A stretch of 64,000 nucleotides of DNA. Source: Rhodococcus gordoniae. Lineage in GTDB: Bacteria > Actinomycetota > Actinomycetes > Mycobacteriales > Mycobacteriaceae. Positions 25,917 through 36,840 of this stretch are shown here, in pieces; positions within the stretch are counted from its first letter, which is position 1; every line of letters begins with the position of its first letter. The stretch lies in contig NZ_LPZN01000004.1 in assembly GCF_001646655.1 (NCBI RefSeq), positions 92,083 to 156,082 on the forward strand. The letters are read 5' to 3'. Position numbers and translations under genes: made by a program. Under the pieces are notes generated by a model. The model made no database searches. It saw only the letters and a list, made by a program, of their open reading frames with translations, and was not told the DNA's origin.

Positions 25917-26582
25917 GTGGTCGGTTACGGCAGGCAGTTGCAGGGACTCGCGATCGCATTGTCCTCTCTCGCAGGGTTCATCGACGCCCTCGGTTTCATC
26001 ACCCTCGGCGGTGTCTTCGTGTCGTTCATGAGCGGGAACTCCACCCGTCTCGCGGTCGGCACGGCAGACGGCACGTGGAAGACGGTGGCCCTCATCGGCG
26101 GTGTGCTCGCGCTCTTCGTGCTCGGGGTGATCCTCGGCAGCGTCGTGGCGGAATCGACCGACCGCGACCGGCGGACGCGCAAGACCGCGGTCCTCGCGAC
26201 GGTGACGGTGTTGCTGACGATCGGAGCCGCCGCCGTGTTCGCAGGCTGGACACCGGTCGCCGTGATCGCGATGACGCTGGCCATGGGAACGGAGAACTCG
26301 GTGTTCCGCCGTCACGGGGAGACGACCGTCGCGCTCACCTACATGACGGGCGCGCTGGTCAAGATCGGGCAGCGGATCGCGGCGGCGTTCTTCGGTGGTC
26401 CGCGCTGGAGCTGGCTGCCCTATCTGGGTCTGTGGGGCGGCCTGGTGACGGGCGCGGTTCTCGGCGCGCTCGCCCACAGGGTGCTGGGGCTGCACGCCCT
26501 GTGGATCGCAGCGGCGTTCGCGGCCGCGTTGACGCTCTCGGTCCGTTTCCTCTCCGACCACGAGCTCACCGGCGGGGTGTGA
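25917..26582 (+). CDS. DUF1275 (YoaK-like) membrane protein
   Basis: 221 residues from a GTG. Six hydrophobic segments and the family pattern: N-terminal SLAGFIDALGFITLGG, VSFMSGNSTRLAVG and the second-half TYMTGALVKIGQ. DUF1275 proteins are integral membrane proteins of unknown function with a weak resemblance to transporters. The downstream TetR gene starts about 50 nt later on the same strand, so they may be co-regulated. Confidence 0.88.
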   Translation: MVGYGRQLQGLAIALSSLAGFIDALGFITLGGVFVSFMSGNSTRLAVGTADGTWKTVALIGGVLALFVLGVILGSVVAESTDRDRRTRKTAVLATVTVLLTIGAAAVFAGWTPVAVIAMTLAMGTENSVFRRHGETTVALTYMTGALVKIGQRIAAAFFGGPRWSWLPYLGLWGGLVTGAVLGALAHRVLGLHALWIAAAFAAALTLSVRFLSDHELTGGV

Positions 26583-26634
26583 TTCCCGCCCCCCGTACGT
26601 TCGTACGGTGGAGAGCTCGGTTACGGTGCTCCCC

Positions 26635-27219
26635 ATGCGCACGCGCCCCTACGTCACCACCAGCCCCACAAGGCTCGCCGCGGCCCTGCTCGACGTGGCC
26701 GCGCGCAACGGTCTCGACGCGGCGAGCGTGCGGGAGGTGGCCAACGAGGCAGGGGTCTCGATCGGGGCGGTGCAGCACCATTTCCCGACCAAGGACGAGA
26801 TGCTCGCGTACTCGTTCCGCACCCTCTCGGACCGGGTGCTGAACCGGTTGACGAACGTCGATCCCGACATCGATCCGGCGCGCACCCTGTTCTCCGCGCT
26901 GAGCCAGCTGCTCCCGCTCGACGAGGAACGCGGCAGCGAGGTCCACGTGATGTCGGCGTTCGCCGTGCGGGCGGTCACCTCCCCCACGCTGAGCGCCATC
27001 CGCACCGCCACCCTGTTCACGATCCGGACGGGCATAGCGCGCGTATTGATCCGCGCGGGAACACCCGACCCGGAGACCCGGGCCGCCCTGTTGCTCTCGG
27101 CCGCGAACGGGCTCGCGCTCGACGCGGCGGCCGGCCCCGATCTCTACCCGCGGGAGTATCTGACCCACGCTCTGCACGCCCAGGTCCAGCTCGTCCTCGA
27201 CGGCGCCGACGCGCACTGA
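26635..27219 (+). CDS. TetR family regulator
   Basis: 194 residues from the ATG at 26635; a GTG at 26608 would add nine. The N-terminal helix-turn-helix (VREVANEAGVSIGAVQHHFPTKDEM) is textbook TetR. The C-terminal ligand domain is helical and unassigned. It follows the DUF1275 gene and may control it. No palindromic operator was obvious in the short gap. Confidence 0.88.
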   Translation: MRTRPYVTTSPTRLAAALLDVAARNGLDAASVREVANEAGVSIGAVQHHFPTKDEMLAYSFRTLSDRVLNRLTNVDPDIDPARTLFSALSQLLPLDEERGSEVHVMSAFAVRAVTSPTLSAIRTATLFTIRTGIARVLIRAGTPDPETRAALLLSAANGLALDAAAGPDLYPREYLTHALHAQVQLVLDGADAH

Positions 27220-27276
27220 CCCGCGCCCCGGATTCCGGGACGCGGGTCGGGAATACGGTCGCGCAGCGGGTCGGGA

Positions 27277-27354
27277 ATCGACCGACCGCCCCGCGGTCAG
27301 TGATCGACCGACCGCCCCGCGGTCAGTGATCGACCGACCGCCCCGCGGTCAGTG
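27277..27354. repeat. 26-bp perfect tandem repeat, 3 copies, overlapping a gene end
   Basis: Three identical 26-bp units at 27277-27302, 27303-27328 and 27329-27354. Each contains GACCGCCCCGCGGTC, a 6-bp stem with a 3-nt loop. The last unit includes the stop codon (27349-27351) of the 3-hydroxybutyrate dehydrogenase gene, so the array repeats the gene's 3' terminus and gives three hairpins in a row. Confidence 0.93.
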
Positions 27355-28086
27355 GGCCGACCAGCCGCCGTCCATCGTGTACGACGCGCCGGTGACCATC
27401 CCGGCCTCGTCGGAGACCAGCCACGACACGAGCGAGGCCACCTCCTCCGGCTCGACCAGCCGGGGCACCGCCTGATCGGTGAGCAGCACCTCGGAGAGCA
27501 CGCGATCCTCCGGAATGTCGTGTGCACGGGCCTGTTCCGAGATCTGCTTCTCCACCAGCGGGGTACGGACGTAACCCGGATTGACGCAGTTGCTCGTCAC
27601 ACCGCGGGGACCACCCTCGAGCGCGACGACCTTGGAGAACCCTTCGAGGCCGTGTTTGGCGGTGACGTACCCGGCCTTGAAGGCCGAGGCACGCAGCCCG
27701 TGGACCGATGAGATGTTCACGATCCGGCCGAAGCCCCGCTCGTACATGCCGGGCAGCGCGGCCTTCACGAGCAGGAAGGGCGCCTCGACCATGAGCGTCT
27801 GGATGCGGCGGAAGTCGGTGAGGGCGAAGTCCTCCACCGGCCGAACGACCTGGATGCCGGCGTTGTTGACGAGGATGTCGACGTCGAGGCGGAGACCGTC
27901 GAGGCCGTCGGTGTCGAGCAGGTCGACGCCCCACGCCTCTCCCCCGATCTCGTGGGCGAGCGTCTTCGCGGCGACCTCGTCGACGTCGGCGACGGTCACT
28001 CGGACTCCCCGACCGGCGAGGGCTCGGGCGCAGGCCGCCCCGATCCCGCCGGCACCGCCGGTCACGAGTGCGGTGCGGGCCCTCAT
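27349..28086 (-). CDS. 3-hydroxybutyrate dehydrogenase (SDR)
   Basis: 245 residues. SDR features: cofactor motif TGGAGGIGAA near residue 9, NNAG, catalytic Ser in NISSVHG and Y-x3-K in GYVTAKHG. The segment NCVNPGYVRTPLVEKQI is typical of D-3-hydroxybutyrate dehydrogenases. It converts 3-hydroxybutyrate to acetoacetate with NAD+, linking storage-polymer or ketone-body use to central metabolism. The start overlaps the stop of the MHS symporter gene (ATGA), so uptake and oxidation are coupled. Confidence 0.9.
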   Translation of the reverse strand: MRARTALVTGGAGGIGAACARALAGRGVRVTVADVDEVAAKTLAHEIGGEAWGVDLLDTDGLDGLRLDVDILVNNAGIQVVRPVEDFALTDFRRIQTLMVEAPFLLVKAALPGMYERGFGRIVNISSVHGLRASAFKAGYVTAKHGLEGFSKVVALEGGPRGVTSNCVNPGYVRTPLVEKQISEQARAHDIPEDRVLSEVLLTDQAVPRLVEPEEVASLVSWLVSDEAGMVTGASYTMDGGWSAH

Positions 28087-29471
28087 GCGGAGACCCCGGC
28101 GTTCTCGGCGGCCTTCTCCTGGGCCACCGTTTCCGCGTCCGCGGCGTCGATGTCGCGCAGCGAGATGCCCTTCGTCTCACGTGCCACGATCACCGCGACG
28201 ATCGTGATCAGCGACGAGCCGAGCAGGTAGAAGGAGATCGGGACCGACGAGTCGAAGCGGCTGAGGAGGCTCGCGGCGATGATCGGGGCGAGCGACCCGG
28301 CGACGATCGAGGTGACCTGGTAGCCGAGCGAGACACCCGAGTAGCGCATGCGGGTCGGGAACATCTCCGCCATGATCGCGGGCTGCCCCGCATACATGAA
28401 CGAGTGGAAGACGAGTCCGATGACGATCGCCGAGACGATCCACGCGCTGTTGCCGGTGTCCATCATCGGGAAGGCGAGGAAGCCCCAGGCACCGGCGGTG
28501 ACGGCACCGATCATGTAGACGGGGCGTCGCCCCAGCGTGTCCGACAGGCGTCCGACCACCGGGATGACCACGAAGTGCACGGCGTGGGCGGCGAGCATCC
28601 ACCACAGGATGTGGCTGGTGTCGGCACCGACGACGACCTTCAGGTAGGTGATCGAGAAGGTGACGACGAGGTAGTACATGACGTTCTCGGCGAACCGCAG
28701 GCCCATGGCCGTGAAGACGCCACGCGGGTAACGCTGGAGCACCTCGAAGACGTTGAACGAGGTTTCCTTCAGCTGCTCGGCCTCCTGCTGCGCCTCGAGA
28801 AAGATCGGGGCGTCGGTGACCTTGGTGCGGATGTAGTAACCGATCAGGACGATGACGGCGGAGAGCCAGAACGCGACGCGCCAGCCCCACGACAGGAAGG
28901 CCGACTCGGGCAGCGTCGTGGTGAGGACGAGCAGGACGATCGTCGCGAGGAGGTTGCCCATCGGCACGCCGGCCTGCGGCCAGGAGGCCCAGAACCCGCG
29001 CGACCGGTCGGGGCTGTGTTCGGCGACCAGCAGCACTGCGCCGCCCCACTCACCGCCGACTGCGAAGCCCTGGATGAACCGGAGCGTCACGAGCAGCGCC
29101 GGGGCCCAGTAGCCGATGGCACCGAAGGTCGGCAGGCAACCCATGAGGAAGGTCGCGACGCCGACCATGATGATGCTGGTCTGCAGCAGTTGCTTGCGCC
29201 CGAACCGGTCGCCGAAATGACCGAAGACGATTCCGCCGAGCGGCCGCGCGACGAAACCCACCGCATAGGTGACGAACGCCGCGATGATCGCGTCGAGTTC
29301 GTTGCCGCCGTCGGGGAAGAAGACCTTGGCGAAGACGAGGGTGGCGGCGGTTCCGTAGAGGAAGAACTCGTACCACTCGACGACGGTGCCCGCCATGGAC
29401 GCACCGACGACCCTCCGCAATGCCGACGGTGAACTCTCCGGCCCATCCGTTCGTGCCTGTTCGACGCTCAT
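28083..29471 (-). CDS. MFS transporter, metabolite:H+ symporter (MHS) family
   Basis: 462 residues from the ATG at 29471 (MSVEQAR). MHS hallmarks are clear: GTVVEWYEFFLYGTAATLVF in helix 1, GHFGDRFGRKQLL after helix 2, RFIQGFAVGGEWGGAVLL in helix 4-5. Relatives import carboxylates such as shikimate, alpha-ketoglutarate and citrate. Translational coupling to 3-hydroxybutyrate dehydrogenase suggests 3-hydroxybutyrate or a related acid as substrate (inference). The divergent LysR at 29595 is the likely regulator. Confidence 0.93.
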   Translation of the reverse strand: MSVEQARTDGPESSPSALRRVVGASMAGTVVEWYEFFLYGTAATLVFAKVFFPDGGNELDAIIAAFVTYAVGFVARPLGGIVFGHFGDRFGRKQLLQTSIIMVGVATFLMGCLPTFGAIGYWAPALLVTLRFIQGFAVGGEWGGAVLLVAEHSPDRSRGFWASWPQAGVPMGNLLATIVLLVLTTTLPESAFLSWGWRVAFWLSAVIVLIGYYIRTKVTDAPIFLEAQQEAEQLKETSFNVFEVLQRYPRGVFTAMGLRFAENVMYYLVVTFSITYLKVVVGADTSHILWWMLAAHAVHFVVIPVVGRLSDTLGRRPVYMIGAVTAGAWGFLAFPMMDTGNSAWIVSAIVIGLVFHSFMYAGQPAIMAEMFPTRMRYSGVSLGYQVTSIVAGSLAPIIAASLLSRFDSSVPISFYLLGSSLITIVAVIVARETKGISLRDIDAADAETVAQEKAAENAGVSA

Positions 29472-29517
29472 TGCTGCACCCTCCCGGGACGATCTGTGAC
29501 GGGGAACACTTCCACAC

Positions 29518-29548
29518 GCATATGCCGAGTATCGATACACACATATGC
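29518..29548. promoter_or_regulatory. Candidate LysR-type operator between mhs and lysR-type genes
   Basis: GCATATG (29518-29524) and CATATGC (29542-29548) form an inverted repeat with a 17-nt spacer in an unusually AT-rich 123-nt divergent gap. LysR regulators bind such separated dyads near the promoter of the divergent target. Predicted from symmetry and position only. Confidence 0.4.
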
Positions 29549-29594
29549 ATTCACAATGACGCGATTCGCAGACACAATCTGCAAAACTGCACGT

Positions 29595-30494
29595 ATGAGC
29601 GTGCCCTCGGCCGATGACCTCCTCGTCCTGCTCGCCGTCGGGCGCAGCGGAAGGTTCACCAGCGCGGCCGACGACCTGGGCGTCAATCACACGACGATCT
29701 CCCGCCGGATCGCTGCACTGGAGCGAAGCCTCGGCGGTCGCGTGCTCACCCGCTCGGCGGCGGGCTGGGAACTGACCGATCTCGGCCGCGAGGCCCTCGA
29801 CGCCGCCGAACGCATCGAAGCCGCGGTCGGGCGACTGCGGAACCCGAGCGGCGAGCGCCGACTCGAAGGCGTCGTGCGCATCTCCGCCACCGACGGTTTC
29901 AGCGCGTACATCGCAGCCCCGGCCGGCGCGCTCGTCCGGCAACGCCACCCGGGTATCTCCGTCGAGATCGTCGCCACCACCCGTCGCGCCTCGCAGCAAC
30001 GATCCGGGATGGACGTCGAGGTGGTCGTGGGACGGCCACAGGTGCACCGCGCCGAAGCGCACCGTCTCGCCGACTACACCCTGGGTCTGTACGCCTCGCG
30101 CGACTATCTCGCCGCGCACGGCTCCCCGTCGTCGGTCCGCGACCTGCGCGAACACACCCTCGTGTACTTCATCGACTCGATGCTGCAGGTCGACGACCTC
30201 GACGTGGCGCGACGTATCGCCCCCGACATGCAGGATTCGATCAGCTCGACGAACGTGTTCGTGCACGTCGAGGCGACCCGTGCTGCCGGAGGCCTCGGTC
30301 TGCTGCCGTGCTTCATGGCCGACCGGCACCCCGACCTCGTCCGGATCCTGCCCGGCGAGGTCGAGGCACGTCTGGCCTACTGGCTCGTCGCACGCTCGGA
30401 GACGTTGCGCCGGCCGGAGGTCGCGGCGGCGGTTGCGGCGATCCGGGAGGTCGCCCATGCCGAGCGAGCGGTGCTCCTGGGTGTCGCTCGCTAG
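29595..30494 (+). CDS. LysR family regulator
   Basis: 299 residues from the ATG at 29595 (MSVPSADDLLVLLAV); upstream open reading has no family match. The N-terminal winged helix (SAADDLGVNHTTISRRIAALERSLG) and effector-binding domain (VRISATDGFSAYIAAPAG) are intact. It is transcribed away from the MHS-3-hydroxybutyrate dehydrogenase pair and so is probably their activator. The gluQ gene starts 9 nt after its stop, and may be partly co-transcribed. Confidence 0.92.
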   Translation: MSVPSADDLLVLLAVGRSGRFTSAADDLGVNHTTISRRIAALERSLGGRVLTRSAAGWELTDLGREALDAAERIEAAVGRLRNPSGERRLEGVVRISATDGFSAYIAAPAGALVRQRHPGISVEIVATTRRASQQRSGMDVEVVVGRPQVHRAEAHRLADYTLGLYASRDYLAAHGSPSSVRDLREHTLVYFIDSMLQVDDLDVARRIAPDMQDSISSTNVFVHVEATRAAGGLGLLPCFMADRHPDLVRILPGEVEARLAYWLVARSETLRRPEVAAAVAAIREVAHAERAVLLGVAR

Positions 30495-30503
30495 AGTGCA
30501 CGG

Positions 30504-31454
30504 GTGTCACTTTCGGGCGAGGACGAGGCAGGAGCGGGCCGCTTCGCCCCGAGCCCCTCGGGCGACCTGCATCTCGGCAACCTGCGTACCGCCGTCCTGG
30601 CGTGGTTGTTCGCGCGGTCGACGAACCGCCGGTTCCTGGTACGCGTCGAGGATCTCGACCGGGTGCGTCCCGGTGCGGAGCAACGTCAACTCGCGGACCT
30701 CGCGGCGATCGGCCTCGACTGGGACGGCCGGGTAATCCACCAATCCCGTCGCCTGCGTCTGTACGACGAGGCGATCGCGCGGCTCGAGCAGGCCGGCCTG
30801 ACCTACGAGTGCTACTGCACCCGACGCGAGATCCTCGAGGCCACCTCCGCGCCCCACGCTCCTGCCGGCGCCTATCCGGGCACCTGCCGCGGCCTCACCG
30901 ACGAGCAGCGCGCCGAACGCCGGGCCTCCGGCCGTGCCCCCGCGATCCGGTTGCGGGCGTCCGAGGAGGGGTTCACGGTCCACGACCTGCTGCACGGGGA
31001 TTTCACGGGCATCGTCGACGATCTCGTCCTGCGCCGCAACGACGGAACCCCCGCCTACAACCTCGCCGTGGTGGTGGACGACGCCGACCAGGGCATCGAC
31101 CAGGTGGTGCGCGGTGACGACCTGCTCACCTCCGCCCCCCGACAGGCCTGTCTCGCACACCTGCTCGGATTGCCGGAGCCCGTCTACGCGCACGTGCCGC
31201 TCGCGCTCAACGAGGAGGGCAAGCGACTGGCCAAGAGGGACGGTGCGGTGACGCTGGGCGATCAGCTCGCGCTCGGCCACACGGCCGCCGACGTACTGGG
31301 CACGATCGCCGTGTCGCTGCGTCTTGCGGACCCCGGCGAGCCCGTGTCGCCGGAACTGTTGCTGGACCGCTGGAATCCCGCGCGACTTCCCCGTGATCCG
31401 TGGGTCTTCACGCCGGCGGGGGAAGGCATCCGACAGGACACGACGCGGACATAG
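30504..31454 (+). CDS. gluQ: Glutamyl-Q tRNA(Asp) synthetase
   Basis: 316 residues from a GTG, matching the short GluRS paralogue without anticodon-binding domain (full GluRS is near 490). The class I signatures are PSGDLHLGN (HIGH-type) near residue 17 and RLAKRDG (KMSKS-type) near 240. Cysteines in YECYCTRREI and CRG form the zinc site. The enzyme attaches glutamate to queuosine at position 34 of tRNA-Asp rather than to the tRNA 3' end. With the queuosine precursor transporter at 33459 and tgt at 34209 it forms a local queuosine group. Confidence 0.93.
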   Translation: MSLSGEDEAGAGRFAPSPSGDLHLGNLRTAVLAWLFARSTNRRFLVRVEDLDRVRPGAEQRQLADLAAIGLDWDGRVIHQSRRLRLYDEAIARLEQAGLTYECYCTRREILEATSAPHAPAGAYPGTCRGLTDEQRAERRASGRAPAIRLRASEEGFTVHDLLHGDFTGIVDDLVLRRNDGTPAYNLAVVVDDADQGIDQVVRGDDLLTSAPRQACLAHLLGLPEPVYAHVPLALNEEGKRLAKRDGAVTLGDQLALGHTAADVLGTIAVSLRLADPGEPVSPELLLDRWNPARLPRDPWVFTPAGEGIRQDTTRT

Positions 31455-31522
31455 CGGATGCAGATCCCGTGTGATGTACGTACTCTCTCGGAAGTGTCCG
31501 AACCCGGAGACGAGAGGCAGCG

Positions 31523-32467
31523 ATGACCACCGGTGGTTACGACCCGAATCAGGATCCGCAGAAGCCGGGTGGTTATCCGCCGCCCGGCGGCTATCCGCCG
31601 CCGTCGGGCGGTGGCACTCCCCCGCCGGGTGGGAACTATCCGCCGCCCGGAAATTACCCGCCGCCCGGTGACTACCCGCCGCCGGGTAACTATCCCCCAC
31701 CCTCGGGTGGCAACTACCCACCGCCGGGTGGGTCCTACCCGCCGCCGGGGAATTATCCGCCCCCACCGTCAGGGGGCAATTATCCGCCTCCGCCGGGCGC
31801 GTACGGCGCCGGGAACTTCGGTGGGCCGCCCACGAACCAGTTGAGTGTCGGCGACGCGATCTCCTACGGCTGGTCCAAGTTCAGCGGCAACGCGGGCGTG
31901 TGGATCATTTTCATGCTCGTCGCGTTCGTCATCCAGGGCCTGATCAGCGGCATCTTCAACGGATTCGACTTCACCGGCGACACGACCGAGTTCTCCGCCC
32001 TGAGCATCGTCGGCAGCATCGTCTCCGCGATCGTCGGTTACCTGATCCAGGCCGCTTTCGTGCGCGGGGCACTGGCCGAAACGGACGGGCAACGGCCCGC
32101 ATTCGGCACGTTCCTGCAGATCGGCCCGATCGCCGCGGTCATCGTCGCGGGCCTGCTCGTGGGCATCGGCACGACGATCGGTCTCGTGCTGTGCATCATT
32201 CCGGGCCTGGTGTTCGCGTTCTTCGCGTGGTGGACGATGCAGTTCGTCATCGATCGCAACCAGGACGCGGTCACCGCGATCAAGTCGAGTGTCAACGCCG
32301 TGAAATCGAATGCGGGGACGTTGTTCCTGCTCGCACTCGCACTGTTCGGCCTCAACCTTCTCGGTGCTCTGCTGTGCCTGATCGGCCTGCTGGTCACGGT
32401 GCCGGTGTCGATCATCGCCGTCACGTACGCCTACCGGGTCACCACGGGTGGTCCCGTAGCGGCCTGA
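31523..32467 (+). CDS. Membrane protein with Tyr-Pro-Pro-Pro-Gly repeat N-terminus
   Basis: 314 residues. Residues 1-100 are a low-complexity region of about ten YPPPG/NYPPP-type repeats, followed by four to six transmembrane helices (WIIFMLVAFVIQGLISGIF, AAVIVAGLLVGIGTTIGLVL, TLFLLALALFGLNLLGALL). The membrane part resembles DUF4013/glycerophosphodiesterase-associated membrane domains; function unknown. Such Pro-rich cytoplasmic tails in actinobacteria often mediate assembly at the membrane or septum. The gene downstream encodes another membrane protein with an analogous tail. Confidence 0.82.
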   Translation: MTTGGYDPNQDPQKPGGYPPPGGYPPPSGGGTPPPGGNYPPPGNYPPPGDYPPPGNYPPPSGGNYPPPGGSYPPPGNYPPPPSGGNYPPPPGAYGAGNFGGPPTNQLSVGDAISYGWSKFSGNAGVWIIFMLVAFVIQGLISGIFNGFDFTGDTTEFSALSIVGSIVSAIVGYLIQAAFVRGALAETDGQRPAFGTFLQIGPIAAVIVAGLLVGIGTTIGLVLCIIPGLVFAFFAWWTMQFVIDRNQDAVTAIKSSVNAVKSNAGTLFLLALALFGLNLLGALLCLIGLLVTVPVSIIAVTYAYRVTTGGPVAA

Positions 32468-32577
32468 CCCGGCTCGACGGCGCCCTCCCGTCGCACACCC
32501 CCCGAGGCATCTACCGACGCGCCACGGCACGCTGTACCGTGGCGCGTTGCCATGCCGATCGCGACAAGGGAGACATT

Positions 32578-33333
32578 TTGACGACAGGCGGATACCCACC
32601 ACCTCCGCAGGACCCCCACGTTCCGGGTGGATACCCCGGTGGCGGTTCCCCCTCGTACGGTGGCACACCGTCCGACTACACCCAGCAGTTCCCGCAGTAC
32701 GGTGCGCCCCAGAACGGGGCCCCGCAATACGGCGCACCTCAGTACGGCGCACCCCAGTACGGAACACCGCAGAACGGAGCTCCTCGGTACGACGCACCCC
32801 AGTACGGCGCACCTCAGTACGGGGCGCCGGCGGGCGACCAGTTCGGTGGAGGCCCGGGATTCCCCGGCCCGAACTTCGGCACCGGCACCCCGGGGCAGCT
32901 GTTGCCGCGTTTCGGCGCCCGCATCATCGACGGCCTCATCGTCGGCATCCCCATGGGGATCCTGAGCGTGGTCATGCTCCTCGCGAGCGGCGGAAGCGGC
33001 TTCGTGAACTTCTTCATGACGGTCGTCAGCGGTGTCGTCGCCTTCGGCTACTGGACCTACATGGAGTCCACCCAGGGCGCGACCCTCGGCAAGAAGCTCC
33101 TCGGACTGTCGGTCGCCGGTCCCGCGGGCGGCAACCCCACCCTCGAGCAGGCCGCCAAGCGCAACGCCTTCGTCGCGCTGCAGATCCTCACCGGCATCCC
33201 GTTGCTCGGCTTCCTCGTCGGTCTGCTGTCGTTCGCCGCATACATCGGTATCGCGGTCACCATCGAGCAGGACGGCAACAAGCAGGGCTTCCACGACAAG
33301 TTCGCCGGCGGCACCCAGGTCCGCAAGTCCTGA
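32578..33333 (+). CDS. RDD family membrane protein with Gln-Tyr-Gly-Ala-Pro repeat N-terminus
   Basis: 251 residues from a TTG preceded by AAGGGAGA, the only start that keeps the conserved MTTGGYPPP-type beginning. Residues ~35-85 are a repeat of QYGAP/QNGAP units, encoded by near-identical 15-bp segments. The RDD domain follows (LLPRFGARIIDGLIVGIPMG, then TYMESTQGATLGKKLLGL and HDKFAGG). RDD proteins are membrane proteins of unclear role, some suggested to move ions. A 13-bp hairpin terminator follows at 33347. Confidence 0.86.
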   Translation: MTTGGYPPPPQDPHVPGGYPGGGSPSYGGTPSDYTQQFPQYGAPQNGAPQYGAPQYGAPQYGTPQNGAPRYDAPQYGAPQYGAPAGDQFGGGPGFPGPNFGTGTPGQLLPRFGARIIDGLIVGIPMGILSVVMLLASGGSGFVNFFMTVVSGVVAFGYWTYMESTQGATLGKKLLGLSVAGPAGGNPTLEQAAKRNAFVALQILTGIPLLGFLVGLLSFAAYIGIAVTIEQDGNKQGFHDKFAGGTQVRKS

Positions 33334-33346
33334 TCTCACGCGTGTC

Positions 33347-33378
33347 ACGGGCCCCGTCCTCGAGCGGACGGGGCCCGT
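33347..33378 (+). terminator. Hairpin terminator after RDD gene
   Basis: A perfect 13-bp stem (ACGGGCCCCGTCC, 33347-33359, with 33366-33378) and a 6-nt loop, 13 nt after the RDD gene stop. Only a weak T-run follows. Confidence 0.82.
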
Positions 33379-33458
33379 TCGTCACATTTGGGGTGTTCGC
33401 GCACGTACAGACGGTCCGCAACTTCGTGATCGGCACGTCGTGATGCTTGGATGTGCGG

Positions 33459-34190
33459 GTGACCGAGCACGGACCGAACACCTCCCCCGCCCTCTTCGAC
33501 CACGCCGCCTTCGCACGCGTGAGCCGCAGCCCGTACACGGGAATCGTCGTGCTGTTCACCGCGGTGCTGATGATCTCCAACATCTCCGCGACGAAGGGCA
33601 TCGCTTTCTTCACCGACTCCGAACTCGGGTTCGGTCCGCTGCAGATCCTGCCGATCATCACCGACGGCGGATTCTTCCTGTTCCCCCTCGCCTACATCCT
33701 CGGCGACGTACTCAGCGAGGTGTACGGCTTCGCAGCCACCCGCCGCGCGGTGTTCTACGGATTCGGGGCGGTCGCGCTGTCCGCGCTGTGCTTCTGGCTC
33801 ACGCAGCAGCTTCCGCCCGCCGACTTCTATGCCGGGCAGGAATCCTTCGAGAACGTGCTCGGGGTGGTGCCCCGGATGTTGATCGCCGGACTCGCCGGAT
33901 ACGCGGTCGGGCAGCTGCTCAACTCGTACGTCCTGGTCCTGATCAAGGAGCGCACGCGGGAGAAGTACCTGTGGGCGCGTCTGATCGGGTCGACCGTCGT
34001 CGGCGAGTTCGCCGACACCCTGATCTTCTGCTCGATCGCCGCGGGCGTCATCGGCATCACGACCTGGGGCGATTTCGTCAACTTCGTGGTCGTCGGGTTC
34101 CTGTGGAAGACGCTGGTCGAGATCATCGTGCTTCCGGTGACCTACCGCGCGATCGCGTACGTCAAGAAGCGCGAACCGTCCTACGCGTGA
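33459..34190 (+). CDS. yhhQ: Queuosine precursor transporter (YhhQ/VUT family)
   Basis: 243 residues from the GTG at 33459 (a TTG at 33447 would add four). Six membrane helices and family signatures: LMISNISATKGIAFF, PLAYILGDVLSEVYGF and GEFADTLIFCSIA. YhhQ imports queuosine precursors (preQ0/preQ1 or queuine-type bases). It converges on tgt, which inserts the base into tRNA; only 18 nt separate the stops. No queC, queD, queE or queF is seen in the window, so this may be a salvage module. Confidence 0.92.
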   Translation: MTEHGPNTSPALFDHAAFARVSRSPYTGIVVLFTAVLMISNISATKGIAFFTDSELGFGPLQILPIITDGGFFLFPLAYILGDVLSEVYGFAATRRAVFYGFGAVALSALCFWLTQQLPPADFYAGQESFENVLGVVPRMLIAGLAGYAVGQLLNSYVLVLIKERTREKYLWARLIGSTVVGEFADTLIFCSIAAGVIGITTWGDFVNFVVVGFLWKTLVEIIVLPVTYRAIAYVKKREPSYA

Positions 34191-34208
34191 CGGGTTACGC
34201 CCGATGAC

Positions 34209-36679
<2,471 letters not shown>

Positions 36680-36840
36680 CGGTGAGGAAACCTTCGATCG
36701 TCGATGGCCCCGGAGTCGGACGTCGTGCGGCCCGGGACGAGGGCGCCCTCGGGGAGCGGCGCATGGGCAGCTTCCATTCTGGGGCAGTCCGGCCACTCAC
36801 TTCTTCTCGCGACGACGTGAGTTGCGCCATCTCGGGACCG

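Noticed and set aside
24624..27354. CRISPR array at the tandem repeats
   Set aside because: The repeat units abut each other with no spacers, number only about three and come from gene ends; no cas genes are present.
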